Assembly: GCA_024236215.1 (NCBI GenBank)
Contig: JACKKX010000001.1
Coordinates: 733,501 to 797,500, forward strand
Source of the DNA: Novosphingobium sp.
Lineage (GTDB): Bacteria; Pseudomonadota; Alphaproteobacteria; Sphingomonadales; Sphingomonadaceae
Length of the DNA: 64,000 nt
Reading direction: 5' to 3'
Shown here: in pieces, positions 40,425-49,109 of the stretch
Numbering within the stretch: position 1 is the first letter of the stretch
Layout: every line of letters starts with the position of its first letter
Notes under the pieces: model-generated
Told to the model about the DNA's origin: nothing
Seen by the model: the letters and a program-made list of their open reading frames with translations, nothing else
Databases searched by the model: none
Translations under genes and position numbers: made by a program

Positions 40425-42911
40425 CTAGCCCCGGCGGCTCATGTTGTCTTTGACCCGGGATCCGACGTTCCGGTCATAACCGGCGATCCCATTGGCAACC
40501 CGGCCGTCGGCAATGCGGGTCACTTCGACGTCGAACAGGTTCGATTTCGTCACTCGCACTTCGATCGGCCCGCTGCCCGCGCCACGGCCCATGCCGTTCA
40601 AGTTGGGCACGATCCGCCCAGCCGTCGAAGGAACGAACAGTTCCGGCCGCTTTTCGCCGACGACATAAGGCTGGTTTGCCAGCACCGGACCGCCGATCGC
40701 GCGGCCCTTGAAGAGGCCGGAAAACAGGCCGCCCAGGAACCCGCCCAAGCCTTTGTCGCCGAAGGCCGCAGTCTCGATACCCTTCAGGGCATCTGTCGTC
40801 AGCCGGTATAGGAAGTTTCCGAACAGATCCTTCAGCATGTCGCGGAAGCTGGTCCGGCCGGACAGCACGTCGCGAAGCCCGCCCATGATGTTGTCGCCCA
40901 GGGCGCGACCGTACTCTTCCAGCGCGATTTCCGCTTCGCTGGCAATGGCCGGCATTGCGCCCAGCACGTCAGACAGATCGCCGACGGCAACGGTTACCAG
41001 CGGCACGTCTTCCATGGCCGCGATGATCGCTGGCGGCCCCGCAATCTCGCTGCGCAGGCCAGCGGCCTTGCTCTCCAACTGACCGCGCGCCGTCTCATAG
41101 GTCTTATCGTCCAGCCAGCCTTTGGCCTTGGCCTGGTCCAGCTTGTCGATCTTTTCCATGGTCGACAGCAGTTCGGCCTGAAGCGGGAACAGTTCGTCCA
41201 GAATGCCGCGAACGTCGCCGCGCAGATCTTCGAAGGCCTTGGCCGTCTTGTCAGCAGCCTTCTGGGCGGGCTTGACCATGACGTCGTCCAGCCGCGCCAT
41301 GTTCGCGCCGATCCCGTCGACCATGTCCGGGATATAGCTGTGCCCGACGACGACGTCCCAAAGCCATTTGAACTTGTCGCCCAGCGCCTGGATCTTGTCC
41401 TTTGCAGCTTCCCAGATCGCCGACAGCTTGTTGCCGATCCAGTCCTGAATGCCGCGCACAAGCGCGCTGATCGCTGCGATCGCGCCGGGTGCCAGGGCTT
41501 CGATTGCATTCAAGGTCGACGTGACGACGCCAGTGACCAGCGCCTTCATGGCAGTCCATGCCCCGGAAAAGTCGCCAGACAGCAAGCGCGCGACGACACG
41601 GATCACGTTCCCGATCGCTGTGAAGGCTCCTTCGACGATCGTCACAGCTGCCGACAGGATCCGGATCAGTCCGTCGCCCAGAGCGGACAGATAAGCCGCC
41701 TGGAACTTGCCCATGACGTCGATCACGGTGCGGATTGCTTCGCCGAACGGCCCGTTCCATAGTTCGGTCAGGCTCGACTTCACCGTGTTCAGCAGCGAAG
41801 CCAGCTTTGGCCCCAGCACTTCCTGGAACTTGCCGCCCAGCTCGGACAGGACCGGCCCGAGCTTGTCGCCGAACATGGCCCAGATTGCATAGGCCGCCGC
41901 GCCAGCGGCGACGAACGGTGCCGCGGCCGTTGCCGCAGCGGCCAGCGCGCCGCCAAGGCCAGCCGAACCGATCAGCGCCACGACGGGCGCAAAGACTGGG
42001 ATCATTCCGCCAATTGCAGACGTTAGACTGCCGATCACCATAAGCACTGGGCCGGCAGCCGCAGCGGCAACGGCGAAGCCTAGTGCAAATTTTTGCACCC
42101 CAGGTGACAGTTCTGCGAATGCCCCAATGATCGAAGACACAGCTTCAGAAAGAGCGGTCGCAGCCGCGACGATCGCCCCTGAATTCTGGGCAACAACGCC
42201 AGCAATCTGTGCTGACAGAACTTGCTTGATTGCCGCCAGTTTGTCCGCTGCGTCGTCAGCCTTGGCGATATCATCTGAACTAAGAACAATACCCAACTCA
42301 TGCGCTGCGTCGCGAAGCGCATTCATCTGACCAGCTCCGCCAGCCAGAAGGGTATCCAGCTTTTGGCCGGCCTTGCCGAAAATGGCGATTTCAAGAGCCG
42401 CACGACGGGCGGGATCTGAAATCTTTGCCAAAGCGTCGGCAATTTCTGGCATGATCGAACCGGTCGACTTTACCTTTCCGTTCGCGTCCAGAATGGAAAT
42501 GCCCAGCTGCTCGAAGGCTTTGGCCGCTGGCCCGCTGCCAGCGGCAGCCTTGCCAAGGTTCTGGGTCAACTTGGCCAGCGCCTGGTCCATTTGCTCTTGT
42601 TCGATCCCGGCTTGCGATGCAGCGTAACGAAACTCCTGAAGTTCATCAGTCGTGACGCCCAACTGTTGCGCAACCTCGCCAAGGCTACTGGCATATTCCA
42701 GGCCTGATCGCGTCGCTTCGCCCACGGCAATAGCAATTGGCGCCATGATCATCGACATGCGCGCGCCGATACCCGTCAGTCGGTCGCCGACAGCCTGCAT
42801 TGTAGCACCGGCCGCCGCCAACCGCTTCTGGGCAACGCCCAGGCCTTCTTCGAAGGCGGCAGTGTCAATGCCCAGCGTGACGCGAAGCGCGCCGATCAGG
42901 GATCCGCTCAT
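40425..42911 (-). CDS. Phage tail tape measure protein
   Basis: An 828-residue protein of the expected build: N-terminal Ala-rich helices (GVAQKRLAAAGATMQAVGDR), a conserved region GVTTDELQEFRYAASQAGIE, several long hydrophobic stretches at about 285-350, and a C-terminal segment with AIGGPVLANQPYVVGEKRPE and LFVPSTAGRIVPNLNG. It sets tail length and forms the ejection channel. The length predicts a tail of roughly 120 nm by the usual 0.15 nm per residue rule. Confidence 0.92.
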   Translation of the reverse strand: MSGSLIGALRVTLGIDTAAFEEGLGVAQKRLAAAGATMQAVGDRLTGIGARMSMIMAPIAIAVGEATRSGLEYASSLGEVAQQLGVTTDELQEFRYAASQAGIEQEQMDQALAKLTQNLGKAAAGSGPAAKAFEQLGISILDANGKVKSTGSIMPEIADALAKISDPARRAALEIAIFGKAGQKLDTLLAGGAGQMNALRDAAHELGIVLSSDDIAKADDAADKLAAIKQVLSAQIAGVVAQNSGAIVAAATALSEAVSSIIGAFAELSPGVQKFALGFAVAAAAAGPVLMVIGSLTSAIGGMIPVFAPVVALIGSAGLGGALAAAATAAAPFVAAGAAAYAIWAMFGDKLGPVLSELGGKFQEVLGPKLASLLNTVKSSLTELWNGPFGEAIRTVIDVMGKFQAAYLSALGDGLIRILSAAVTIVEGAFTAIGNVIRVVARLLSGDFSGAWTAMKALVTGVVTSTLNAIEALAPGAIAAISALVRGIQDWIGNKLSAIWEAAKDKIQALGDKFKWLWDVVVGHSYIPDMVDGIGANMARLDDVMVKPAQKAADKTAKAFEDLRGDVRGILDELFPLQAELLSTMEKIDKLDQAKAKGWLDDKTYETARGQLESKAAGLRSEIAGPPAIIAAMEDVPLVTVAVGDLSDVLGAMPAIASEAEIALEEYGRALGDNIMGGLRDVLSGRTSFRDMLKDLFGNFLYRLTTDALKGIETAAFGDKGLGGFLGGLFSGLFKGRAIGGPVLANQPYVVGEKRPELFVPSTAGRIVPNLNGMGRGAGSGPIEVRVTKSNLFDVEVTRIADGRVANGIAGYDRNVGSRVKDNMSRRG

Positions 42912-42930
42912 GGGTAAGCCCTCATTCTTG

Positions 42931-43583
42931 TCAGGCGCTGTTGCTCATGGCCGCCCAGGCCCGCATTGCGGCCAGGATTTCGTCGTTCGATTGCGACGCC
43001 GGGACGCGCATTTCCGGCCGCCCCAGAACCTTTTCCAGCGAAGGCAGTTTCTTCGCCCGCGCAAAGGCTTCGACATGCCAGGCCAGCGATAGCGCCTGTT
43101 CATGCTCGATCCGCCGACGCTGGACGTATCCGGTCAGGATAGCGTCCAGCGTGCGGGGTGTTTCGCGCCAGAAGCCGGCCGGATCGAACCCGGCTTCCGC
43201 CCATAGGCTTAGGAGCTGATACCAGTCCCAGCCGCTGGATTGACCTACGCTTTCGCCTTCATCCCGTTTCCCGCTTTCCCCTTCGACGAAGGGAAGGAAG
43301 CGGCCAGGGCTTCGCCGATGACGGTCAGAAGGCGTTCGTTCCCGATTTCAGCGGCCAGATCCAGCACCTGGTCTAGCGTGATTTCGGGCGCCTGGTGACG
43401 AAGCCCGGCTTTCATGCACATGGCGACCGTCTTGAACGATCCCTTGTTCATGATCGCCTGGGCGGCTTCGTTCAGGCCCAGCCCCGTTTCGTCTTCGATT
43501 TCGATCCAGGCGCGGGCGTCCAGCCGGACGGTCCACGTCTTCCCGGCCGCTTCGAAAGCTACGGCGTCACTCTTGCGTGTCAT
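42931..43583 (-). CDS. Tail assembly chaperone, G-T fusion made by -1 frameshift
   Basis: The zero-frame product (43245-43583) is 112 residues. A second frame runs without a start of its own from the slip to TGA at 42931 and reads GWDWYQLLSLWAEAGFDPAG, FWRETPRTLDAIL. The heptamer GGGAAAC at 43266-43272 (minus strand) is in the right phase (G GGA AAC) for a -1 slip at codons 105-106. That yields a 217-residue fusion. The G and G-T pair between tube and tape measure genes is the standard siphophage chaperone arrangement. Confidence 0.8.
43245..43583 (-). CDS. Tail assembly chaperone, short (G-like) form
   Basis: A 112-residue protein: FEAAGKTWTVRLDARAWIEI, EDETGLGLNEAAQAIMNKGS, TLDQVLDLAAEIGNERL. 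It resembles the gene-transfer-agent gp10/tail chaperone type. It ends at TAG 43245 unless ribosomes slip at 43266-43272. It overlaps the tail tube gene's stop by 4 nt. Confidence 0.8.
   Translation of the reverse strand: MTRKSDAVAFEAAGKTWTVRLDARAWIEIEDETGLGLNEAAQAIMNKGSFKTVAMCMKAGLRHQAPEITLDQVLDLAAEIGNERLLTVIGEALAASFPSSKGKAGNGMKAKA
43266..43272 (-). promoter_or_regulatory. -1 ribosomal frameshift heptamer GGGAAAC
   Basis: Fits X XXY YYZ in the chaperone reading frame, followed 16 nt later by the zero-frame stop TAG. Confidence 0.75.
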
Positions 43584-44005
43584 GCGCCGGCCGCCTCGGT
43601 GATCAGGCCGGAAGCCTTGATCGTCAGGACGGCGGTCATCTTGTCGTCAATGACGACGTCGTCCTTTTCATAGCCGGTGACGACACAGTTCCCCGTGAAG
43701 TCGCGGGTGCCGGTGCCAGCCGGGACGTTGATCTTGAACGCCTTGACCTGGCGCGACAGGACCGCCGCCGCCAGAAGGACGTCCGACGCCGAACCGGGGA
43801 TCCAGTTGACCCGGATCGAACCTTCGCCCGTGTCGATCAGGCCCGCAATGAACTCGCGGACGCCGCCCGCCGAAGCGTGCGTCGTGGTGTCGATCGTTTC
43901 GACGGTCGGGCTGGGCGGGGTAACGGACATGACGTCCGCAATCTCGACCAGCGACGTGCCGTCGTGCAAAAAGAACTTGGCGCCAAAGCCATGCTTTCCG
44001 GCCAT
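43580..44005 (-). CDS. Phage major tail tube protein
   Basis: A 141-residue tube subunit: GKHGFGAKFFLHDGTSLVEI, DTTTHASAGGVREFIAGLID, TGEGSIRVNWIPGS, TGTRDFTGNCVVTGYEKD. This pattern is typical of siphophage tail tube proteins of the TP901-1/HK97 class. Confidence 0.88.
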   Translation of the reverse strand: MAGKHGFGAKFFLHDGTSLVEIADVMSVTPPSPTVETIDTTTHASAGGVREFIAGLIDTGEGSIRVNWIPGSASDVLLAAAVLSRQVKAFKINVPAGTGTRDFTGNCVVTGYEKDDVVIDDKMTAVLTIKASGLITEAAGA

Positions 44006-44050
44006 CTTTCATTCTCCTGTTGTGAAATGCCGCCAAAGGCACGCGGGTTT

Positions 44051-44449
44051 TCAGGCGGCGGGTGAAAACCAGACGAAGAAGTCCAGGCTGTAGCGATGGA
44101 CCTTCAGTCCCCCGCCGACGTCTTCGATCAGCGGACCCCGTTCGGCGTCCAGCAAGGCAACGCTGAACCTGATCGAACCTTGTGTTGCCGGTGTTTCCAG
44201 CGTTTCGGTCAAAGCGCGGGCGATCGCCTTGGCCTGCAGCGATGTAGGCGCATAGCAATCGAACTGGATCCGCGGGTTCGCCGTCGGATCTGGACCGCTG
44301 TGGACGTAGGTCCGCCCGGGCGACACGCCCAGCATGGTAATTGCCGGGACGGGTTCCTTCTTGATCCGCTCGCCCCAGGTGATCCGGTTGCCGACCAGGG
44401 CGGTCAGGGCAGGCGTCGCCAGCAAGCGGGCGGTCAGTTCGTCTTCCAT
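44051..44449 (-). CDS. DUF3168 tail completion protein
   Basis: A 132-residue protein with LLATPALTALVGNRITWGER, the ITMLGVSPGRTYVHSGPD block and IQFDCYAPTSLQAKAIARAL. This is the DUF3168/HK97 gp17-like family that closes the neck end of the tail. It sits between the gp10-like gene and the tube gene. Confidence 0.85.
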   Translation of the reverse strand: MEDELTARLLATPALTALVGNRITWGERIKKEPVPAITMLGVSPGRTYVHSGPDPTANPRIQFDCYAPTSLQAKAIARALTETLETPATQGSIRFSVALLDAERGPLIEDVGGGLKVHRYSLDFFVWFSPAA

Positions 44450-44457
44450 GCTGCCCC

Positions 44458-44952
44458 CTATTGCCGGGCCCGGCGCGCGGCCTTCTTTGCCGCGCGGGCG
44501 GTCGCCTTTTCAATCTCTTCGCCCAAAGCCTGGCCGATCGCGTCGATCGCGCCTTCCTTGTTCGCGTCCCATGCGGGGCGAAGAAATGGCTGGGCGGCTT
44601 GATGCTCGTTACCGAACTCGTTTTGGACCCCAGTTACGTGAGCGTAAGCGGCATGGCCTGTTGCCGCGCCCACTACCCCGACATGGACTTCGGAGTAGGA
44701 CTTGCCATTGCGCTTGTTGGCTCTGGTTTGCCCACGGGTCAGGCGCGTTCCGGTTCTGATGTTCTCCGACATGTTGCCGGTCAGGCGCGCAGCATTCGCT
44801 TTGGCGTCGGCCTCAAATGGCTCTGCCGCGCGCAGCAATGTACGCTTCAGGACGTTCTTTCCTGTTGCCTTCGACCCGCCGACCTTGCTGACTAGGTCAG
44901 CAAGAGAGGCTTCCAGCTCGCGGAAGCCTTGCAGCTTAACCTTTCGCGCCAC
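44458..44952 (-). CDS. HK97 gp10-type head-tail joining protein
   Basis: A 164-residue basic protein: LQGFRELEASLADLVSKVGG, VLKRTLLRAAEPFEADAKAN, AARLTGNMSENIR, VQNEFGNEHQAAQPFLRPAW. It matches the HK97-gp10_like family of neck proteins. Its start overlaps the small gene upstream by 17 nt. Confidence 0.88.
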   Translation of the reverse strand: MARKVKLQGFRELEASLADLVSKVGGSKATGKNVLKRTLLRAAEPFEADAKANAARLTGNMSENIRTGTRLTRGQTRANKRNGKSYSEVHVGVVGAATGHAAYAHVTGVQNEFGNEHQAAQPFLRPAWDANKEGAIDAIGQALGEEIEKATARAAKKAARRARQ

Positions 44953-45121
44953 GGCCCTTGCCAGTCGCCGCGCTTGCCTGATCGGCTTCGACCCGTTCAG
45001 CCAGCCCGGCTTCGATCAGCGGACCGGCATGTTCGGCCGGCATGTCGTATTCATCGCCGACGGCCTTTTCGAACTTTTCGCCATAGCCGTTCATGTGCGC
45101 GACCAGTGTCTTGACCTTCAT
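44936..45121 (-). CDS. Small phage protein (neck region paralogue A)
   Basis: A 61-residue protein: MKVKTLVAHMNGYGEKFEKA, YDMPAEHAGPLIEAGLAERV, Lys/Gly tail. It is similar in layout to the 57-residue protein after the capsid gene (46555-46728): short strand, AE..A..LI..G.AE.V, charged tail. It overlaps the genes on both sides, which supports it. Function is unknown. Confidence 0.6.
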   Translation of the reverse strand: MKVKTLVAHMNGYGEKFEKAVGDEYDMPAEHAGPLIEAGLAERVEADQASAATGKGRGAKG

Positions 45122-45462
45122 GTGTTCAGTCCTTCTTCCGAATAGGCGATCCCGACGATCTGGATCCCGATCCGGCGGCCGATTTCGGTAACGCCAATGA
45201 TCTGGAATTCGCGGCCATCGCAGTTGAGGCGGTCGCTGGGCGTGATCGACGCGGCCCGATCGGACCAGCGGATCCGCCAGACCCTTTCGACCTGGGCGGC
45301 TGTCTGGCCTGCCTTCCAGCTTTCGGTCGGTCGCTGGTCGATCTGTTCCGCCATGAAGCGCGCGAACTCGGCCCAGCTCTCGATCGGTTCGTTCATGGCA
45401 TTGCGCGTCGCCGCGCTCGCCCGGCGGATCACGATCCGCTTGTTCAGTTTGCCCAGCCGCAC
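45118..45462 (-). CDS. Phage head closure (head-tail adaptor) protein
   Basis: A 114-residue protein: MRLGKLNKRIVIRRASAATR, NEPIESWAEFARFMAEQIDQ, RIRWSDRAASITPSDRL, FQIIGVTEIGRRIGIQ. It is of the SPP1 gp16/HK97 gp7-like head closure family, acting at the neck after DNA packaging. Confidence 0.88.
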   Translation of the reverse strand: MRLGKLNKRIVIRRASAATRNAMNEPIESWAEFARFMAEQIDQRPTESWKAGQTAAQVERVWRIRWSDRAASITPSDRLNCDGREFQIIGVTEIGRRIGIQIVGIAYSEEGLNT

Positions 45463-45471
45463 GGTCCAGCC

Positions 45472-46059
45472 CTACGCAATGAAGGGGATGCGCAGCGGCG
45501 CCAGAATATCGTCCAGCGCAATCTGGACTTCGGTCGAAATCGTCCCGACGACAACGGCTTCCCGGTTCTGGTCCCAGTGCCCGACCAGCAACTTCATGGC
45601 ATGGATCAGGTCTTCGTCGACGTCCGAAGGCTGTTCCCAGCCAGCGCGCCATTGGACGACGACAGCGCCCGGCGTGCAGGCCGTGGCAGGCCAGGTGACC
45701 GGCAATGCGGGATAGACCCTGATCAGCCGGGAAGCGGCGTCCAGGACGTACTTTGCCGGATCCAGCGTCTGGACCGCGTTCGTGGTGTCGCGATAGCGGA
45801 TCGCCACGATTTCGGGGCTATCTCCCCCGCCCAGCCAGATCGACCCGCGCGGGAACCCGGTCAGGTGTGTTTCAAGCGTCTGGCGAAGGATCGGAAAACC
45901 CAGATCACGTTCGATCTTGCGGTGCGCGGCGGCGCACAGATCCGCAATGTGATCGTCCTGGTCCGTGTCTTCCGGCTCGATCCGCAGCTGACGCTTGGCT
46001 TCGAAGACCGAAAGCGGGTGCCCGTCAGGCTTGACGGTGACGATAGTTCCTTGCCGCAT
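45472..46059 (-). CDS. Head-tail connector protein (gp6-like)
   Basis: A 195-residue protein: LSVFEAKRQLRIEPEDTDQD, DHIADLCAAAHRKIERDLGF, VYPALPVTWPATACTPGAVV, DLIHAMKLLVGHWDQNREAV. It matches the gp6-like connector family that forms a ring under the portal. Confidence 0.88.
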   Translation of the reverse strand: MRQGTIVTVKPDGHPLSVFEAKRQLRIEPEDTDQDDHIADLCAAAHRKIERDLGFPILRQTLETHLTGFPRGSIWLGGGDSPEIVAIRYRDTTNAVQTLDPAKYVLDAASRLIRVYPALPVTWPATACTPGAVVVQWRAGWEQPSDVDEDLIHAMKLLVGHWDQNREAVVVGTISTEVQIALDDILAPLRIPFIA

Positions 46060-46070
46060 GGCTTATCCGA

Positions 46071-46472
46071 TCAGGCAAAGCGGGGGGACACGAACACGCG
46101 TCCATAGAAGATCCGCGTCGGCGTGCCGTCGGCGGCCGTCATGCGGCATTCATGAAGATATTCGCCGATCAGATCGGCGCTGTCGGCGGTGTCGATCAGC
46201 ACGTCCAGGCGGCCGCAATTGGCTTGTCCGGCAGCGGCCTGATCGGTTGCCAGCGTGACGCCGTCCCCCAGCCCCTTCGACACAACAGGAACGCTTCTGG
46301 CCGTGCGGCCCAGCTTCCAAGTGACTGCAGTTGTCCCGGCCAGCGGAACAGGATCCCCGGCTTCGTCGAAGACCGTCACCTTCAGGACACGCCGGTCCCC
46401 GGCGGCCATGGTAAAGTTCTGGGGCAGGCGCGCCGACCCTTGGCCGATAGTGGCGTTAAGACCGTCGGACAT
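46071..46472 (-). CDS. Phage structural protein with an Ig/BppU-like domain
   Basis: A 133-residue beta-rich protein: NFTMAAGDRRVLKVTVFDEA, DPVPLAGTTAVTWKLGRTAR, GEYLHECRMTAADGTPTRIF. The pattern 'tunable substrate + V.W.L..' followed by 'Y.HE..v.D..G' is seen in phage proteins between capsid and connector. It may decorate the head; role unproven. Confidence 0.6.
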   Translation of the reverse strand: MSDGLNATIGQGSARLPQNFTMAAGDRRVLKVTVFDEAGDPVPLAGTTAVTWKLGRTARSVPVVSKGLGDGVTLATDQAAAGQANCGRLDVLIDTADSADLIGEYLHECRMTAADGTPTRIFYGRVFVSPRFA

Positions 46473-46554
46473 GCCGGGTATCTCCGAAAAAGCCGCCGCC
46501 GTCCGCGATCCGTCACGGGCGGCGGCGACAGTCCAGGGAGAGGAGTGACCGCTA

Positions 46555-46728
46555 TCAGGCGGCCGGCTGTTCGCCCGACTTGTCGTCGGTCGACTTCTTG
46601 CCCTTCACCGGCTCGGCAATGCCGCGTTCGATCAGATCGTTCGCGACGGCGTCTTCGAAGCCAGCGACTTCGCCAGCGTTGTACAGCGCGCCCACGGTGC
46701 AGGCGGCCAGGAACTTGATTGCTTTCAT
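46555..46728 (-). CDS. Small phage protein (capsid-proximal paralogue B)
   Basis: A 57-residue protein: MKAIKFLAACTVGALYNAGE, FEDAVANDLIERGIAEPV, Lys/Asp tail. This type is common just after HK97 capsid genes. It resembles the protein at 44936-45121. Confidence 0.65.
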   Translation of the reverse strand: MKAIKFLAACTVGALYNAGEVAGFEDAVANDLIERGIAEPVKGKKSTDDKSGEQPAA

Positions 46729-46799
46729 GGGATAAACTCCGCTTCAATCGGCACAGGTTGCCGAAGGTCAGCGCTTGGCCGGGCTGACTACGGATATTG

Positions 46800-46830
46800 C
46801 TGAAGGGGCGGCGCGCGGCCGCCCCTTCAG
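46800..46830 (-). terminator. GC hairpin after the capsid gene, no T-tract
   Basis: A 13-bp perfect stem (CTGAAGGGGCGGC and its complement) with a 5-nt loop, 6 nt past the capsid stop. Lacking a U-run, it more likely stabilises capsid mRNA or weakens read-through than fully terminates. Confidence 0.55.
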
Positions 46831-46835
46831 GCCGG

Positions 46836-48161
46836 TCACATGGACCAGGTGACGCCGGTCAGCACCGCGAAGGCGCTGTCGTAACGGACCTGGGTGTCAT
46901 GCTCGGCAATCAGGCGAACGACGGTTTCGTCATTGCTGAAGGCGGCGCGCATGGTGCCGCCGTCGTCATAGGCGGCGACGTCGGAAGCGGCGATCGCGAT
47001 CTGTTCGGTGTCGCCGATCAGGAACTGATCGAAGTCGCCGAAGTAGATTTCCGACTGGTTGGTCCCGGCGCCCAGGTTGTCCGGAACCGACGTGGTAACG
47101 CCGATCGGATAGATCCCCAGGCGGCCTTCGGCCACTTCCGGAAACGCCTTGTTGCCGTTGTCGTCGCGAAGGTTTTCCAGGAACAGCAGCGTCCGCGGCG
47201 ACATGATATAGCCGCAACGGGTCATCGGAACGTTGGCGTTCAGGACGGCCAGTCGCAGCTTGGCCAGATCGTTCGTCACGTTGACCAGGTTCACGGTCGC
47301 ATTGGCCGCAATCACGTTCCCGGCGGCGATCAGGTTGCGCAGACCGGTCGGAGCGGTCGAAGACCCGGTCCCGCGCAGGAACTGCTGATCTTCCTTCACC
47401 GCAACGCCACTGACCAGATCGTCGCGGATCATCATCTGGACGTTCAGCGACGAACGACGGATCAGCTGGTTGGTGATCGGCACGATCGCGGTCAGGCGCT
47501 TCGCCGACATGGTCAGCTGGGCAACGGTCGCGTCAGTCGTCGGGGCGGCAACGCGCTCGCCCACATAGCTGGCGGACGTGCCGGCCGTCTTCTTCCGCAT
47601 GGTCAGGTTGCCTTCCGGCATCGGAACCGAACGGGCGCCCATGTTGCGGATCACAACGCGCGGACGAAGGACGTCGATGAAGTCCGACGAATAGGCGGTG
47701 TCGATCAGGAAGCCGCCCTTCGCGTTGGTCGCCTGTTCCATGTTGGCGACGATCTGGCCCATTTCCGAACCGTAGATCTGTTCGGCAGCGGCAGCGGCAG
47801 CGCGCTGATCGGTCCCGCCGATCGCGACCGCCTGGGCGATCCGTGCCACCATGACGCCGGGCTTCACCTGTTCGCGCACCTGGGCAGGGACGCTGGCCGG
47901 ATGGCCGGCGCCAGCACCGGGGACGATCACCGGGGTTGCGGCCGAAGCCTTCAGCGCCAGAACGGTTTCTTCGCGCTGGATCTGGGCCTGAAGCGAAGTC
48001 GCCTTCGCCTTCAGTTCGTCGAACGACGCCTGTTCTTCGGCGGTCAGGTCGCGGGGTTCACTGTCCCCGGTATCGGCCGAAACGGCGACGGCGGCGGCAA
48101 GAATGCCGTCCATGCTGGCAAGGCAGGCCGCCAGCGACTGCTTGAGAGCGGTAATCCGCAT
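46836..48161 (-). CDS. HK97-type major capsid protein
   Basis: A 441-residue protein with an N-terminal scaffolding-like delta domain (EEQASFDELKAKATSLQAQI, coiled coil, about residues 40-70). The HK97 fold follows from about 140: GGFLIDTAYSSDFIDVLRPR, MPEGNLTMRKKTAGTSASYV, VPITNQLIRRSSLNVQMMIR, SPRTLLFLENLRDDNG, and the C-terminal ETVVRLIAEHDTQVRYDSAF. The delta domain is presumably removed by the adjacent S49 protease. Confidence 0.93.
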   Translation of the reverse strand: MRITALKQSLAACLASMDGILAAAVAVSADTGDSEPRDLTAEEQASFDELKAKATSLQAQIQREETVLALKASAATPVIVPGAGAGHPASVPAQVREQVKPGVMVARIAQAVAIGGTDQRAAAAAAEQIYGSEMGQIVANMEQATNAKGGFLIDTAYSSDFIDVLRPRVVIRNMGARSVPMPEGNLTMRKKTAGTSASYVGERVAAPTTDATVAQLTMSAKRLTAIVPITNQLIRRSSLNVQMMIRDDLVSGVAVKEDQQFLRGTGSSTAPTGLRNLIAAGNVIAANATVNLVNVTNDLAKLRLAVLNANVPMTRCGYIMSPRTLLFLENLRDDNGNKAFPEVAEGRLGIYPIGVTTSVPDNLGAGTNQSEIYFGDFDQFLIGDTEQIAIAASDVAAYDDGGTMRAAFSNDETVVRLIAEHDTQVRYDSAFAVLTGVTWSM

Positions 48162-48164
48162 TTT

Positions 48165-49109
48165 TCAGTCTCCTGTGTTGAACGAAGCCGCGCGCAGTTG
48201 CTCGACTTCAAGGGAAAGCGCCGCAGCGGCCCGCCGTGGCGTTGCTGAACGGACAGGTCCGGAAAGCTTGTTCAGAACCGCAGCAAGGCCGCCGGCCTCG
48301 ATACGGTCGATCAGACCAGCTTCCTTCGCCTGCCGGGCAGACATGGTGCCGCCGCGGCCGAAGCTCTGTTTCACCGTGGAAACAGGCACCTTCCGGCCCC
48401 GCGCGACGTCGGCAAGAAAGACCTCTTCGATCCCGTCCAGCATTTCGCGGACCTTCGATTGGCCTTCTTCGGTAGAAAGATCAGGACGCTTGTCCGGCGC
48501 GTTGGAACTGACGATCGTCACTTCCATTTCACCTTCGCCGTCCGGCTCGACCTGGTACGACCCGCACATGGCGACGCCGATCGAACCGATCAGCGCGAAC
48601 GGATCAACGATGATTTCGCCCGCCTGGCTGCAAATGTGATAGGCCGCGGAACAGCACATGCCGGACACGAAGACCGTCACCGGCTTGGAAAGGCCGCCCA
48701 GCAAAGCGGCAAATGCGCGAACGTCCGTGATCTGCCCGCCAGGGCTGTCTGACACGATCAGGATATGGCGCACTTCGGCGCTGGCATCGGCCTTTCGCAG
48801 ATCCGCCGCCAGGCTTGCCAGCGACGTTGCCCCACACATTTCCGTCATGGCGTTGGCGCGGGGAAAGATCGGACCGAACAGCGGGATCGAAGCAACACCC
48901 TGGCGGATCGCCACAGACCGGGTGCCCGGCATCGGCGAACCCATTTCCGCGATCGCTTCAGCCATGCGGTCTTTGTGATCACCGCTTTCCAGGGCAATCA
49001 CGGCCGGGTTATCCAGGGCGCGCAAGGCAATCGCTTCGATCGCGCCCAGGTATTCGGGCAGGATTGCCCAGGGCTGCGAACGGATCGCCGCCAGAACACG
49101 GTTGTTCAT
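48165..49109 (-). CDS. S49-family prohead protease
   Basis: A 314-residue SppA-like serine peptidase. Blocks are HILIVSDSPGGQITDVRAFA, the nucleophile segment SGMCCSAAYHICSQAGEIIV, IGSIGVAM, and the candidate general-base Lys in APDKRPDLST. In phages of this layout (portal, protease, capsid) it matures the prohead. It overlaps the portal stop by 4 nt. Confidence 0.9.
   Translation of the reverse strand: MNNRVLAAIRSQPWAILPEYLGAIEAIALRALDNPAVIALESGDHKDRMAEAIAEMGSPMPGTRSVAIRQGVASIPLFGPIFPRANAMTEMCGATSLASLAADLRKADASAEVRHILIVSDSPGGQITDVRAFAALLGGLSKPVTVFVSGMCCSAAYHICSQAGEIIVDPFALIGSIGVAMCGSYQVEPDGEGEMEVTIVSSNAPDKRPDLSTEEGQSKVREMLDGIEEVFLADVARGRKVPVSTVKQSFGRGGTMSARQAKEAGLIDRIEAGGLAAVLNKLSGPVRSATPRRAAAALSLEVEQLRAASFNTGD

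Noticed and set aside
46797-48248. 483-codon frame opposite the capsid gene
   Set aside because: Antisense shadow rich in Arg/Gly/His with no family signature; the capsid reading is certain.
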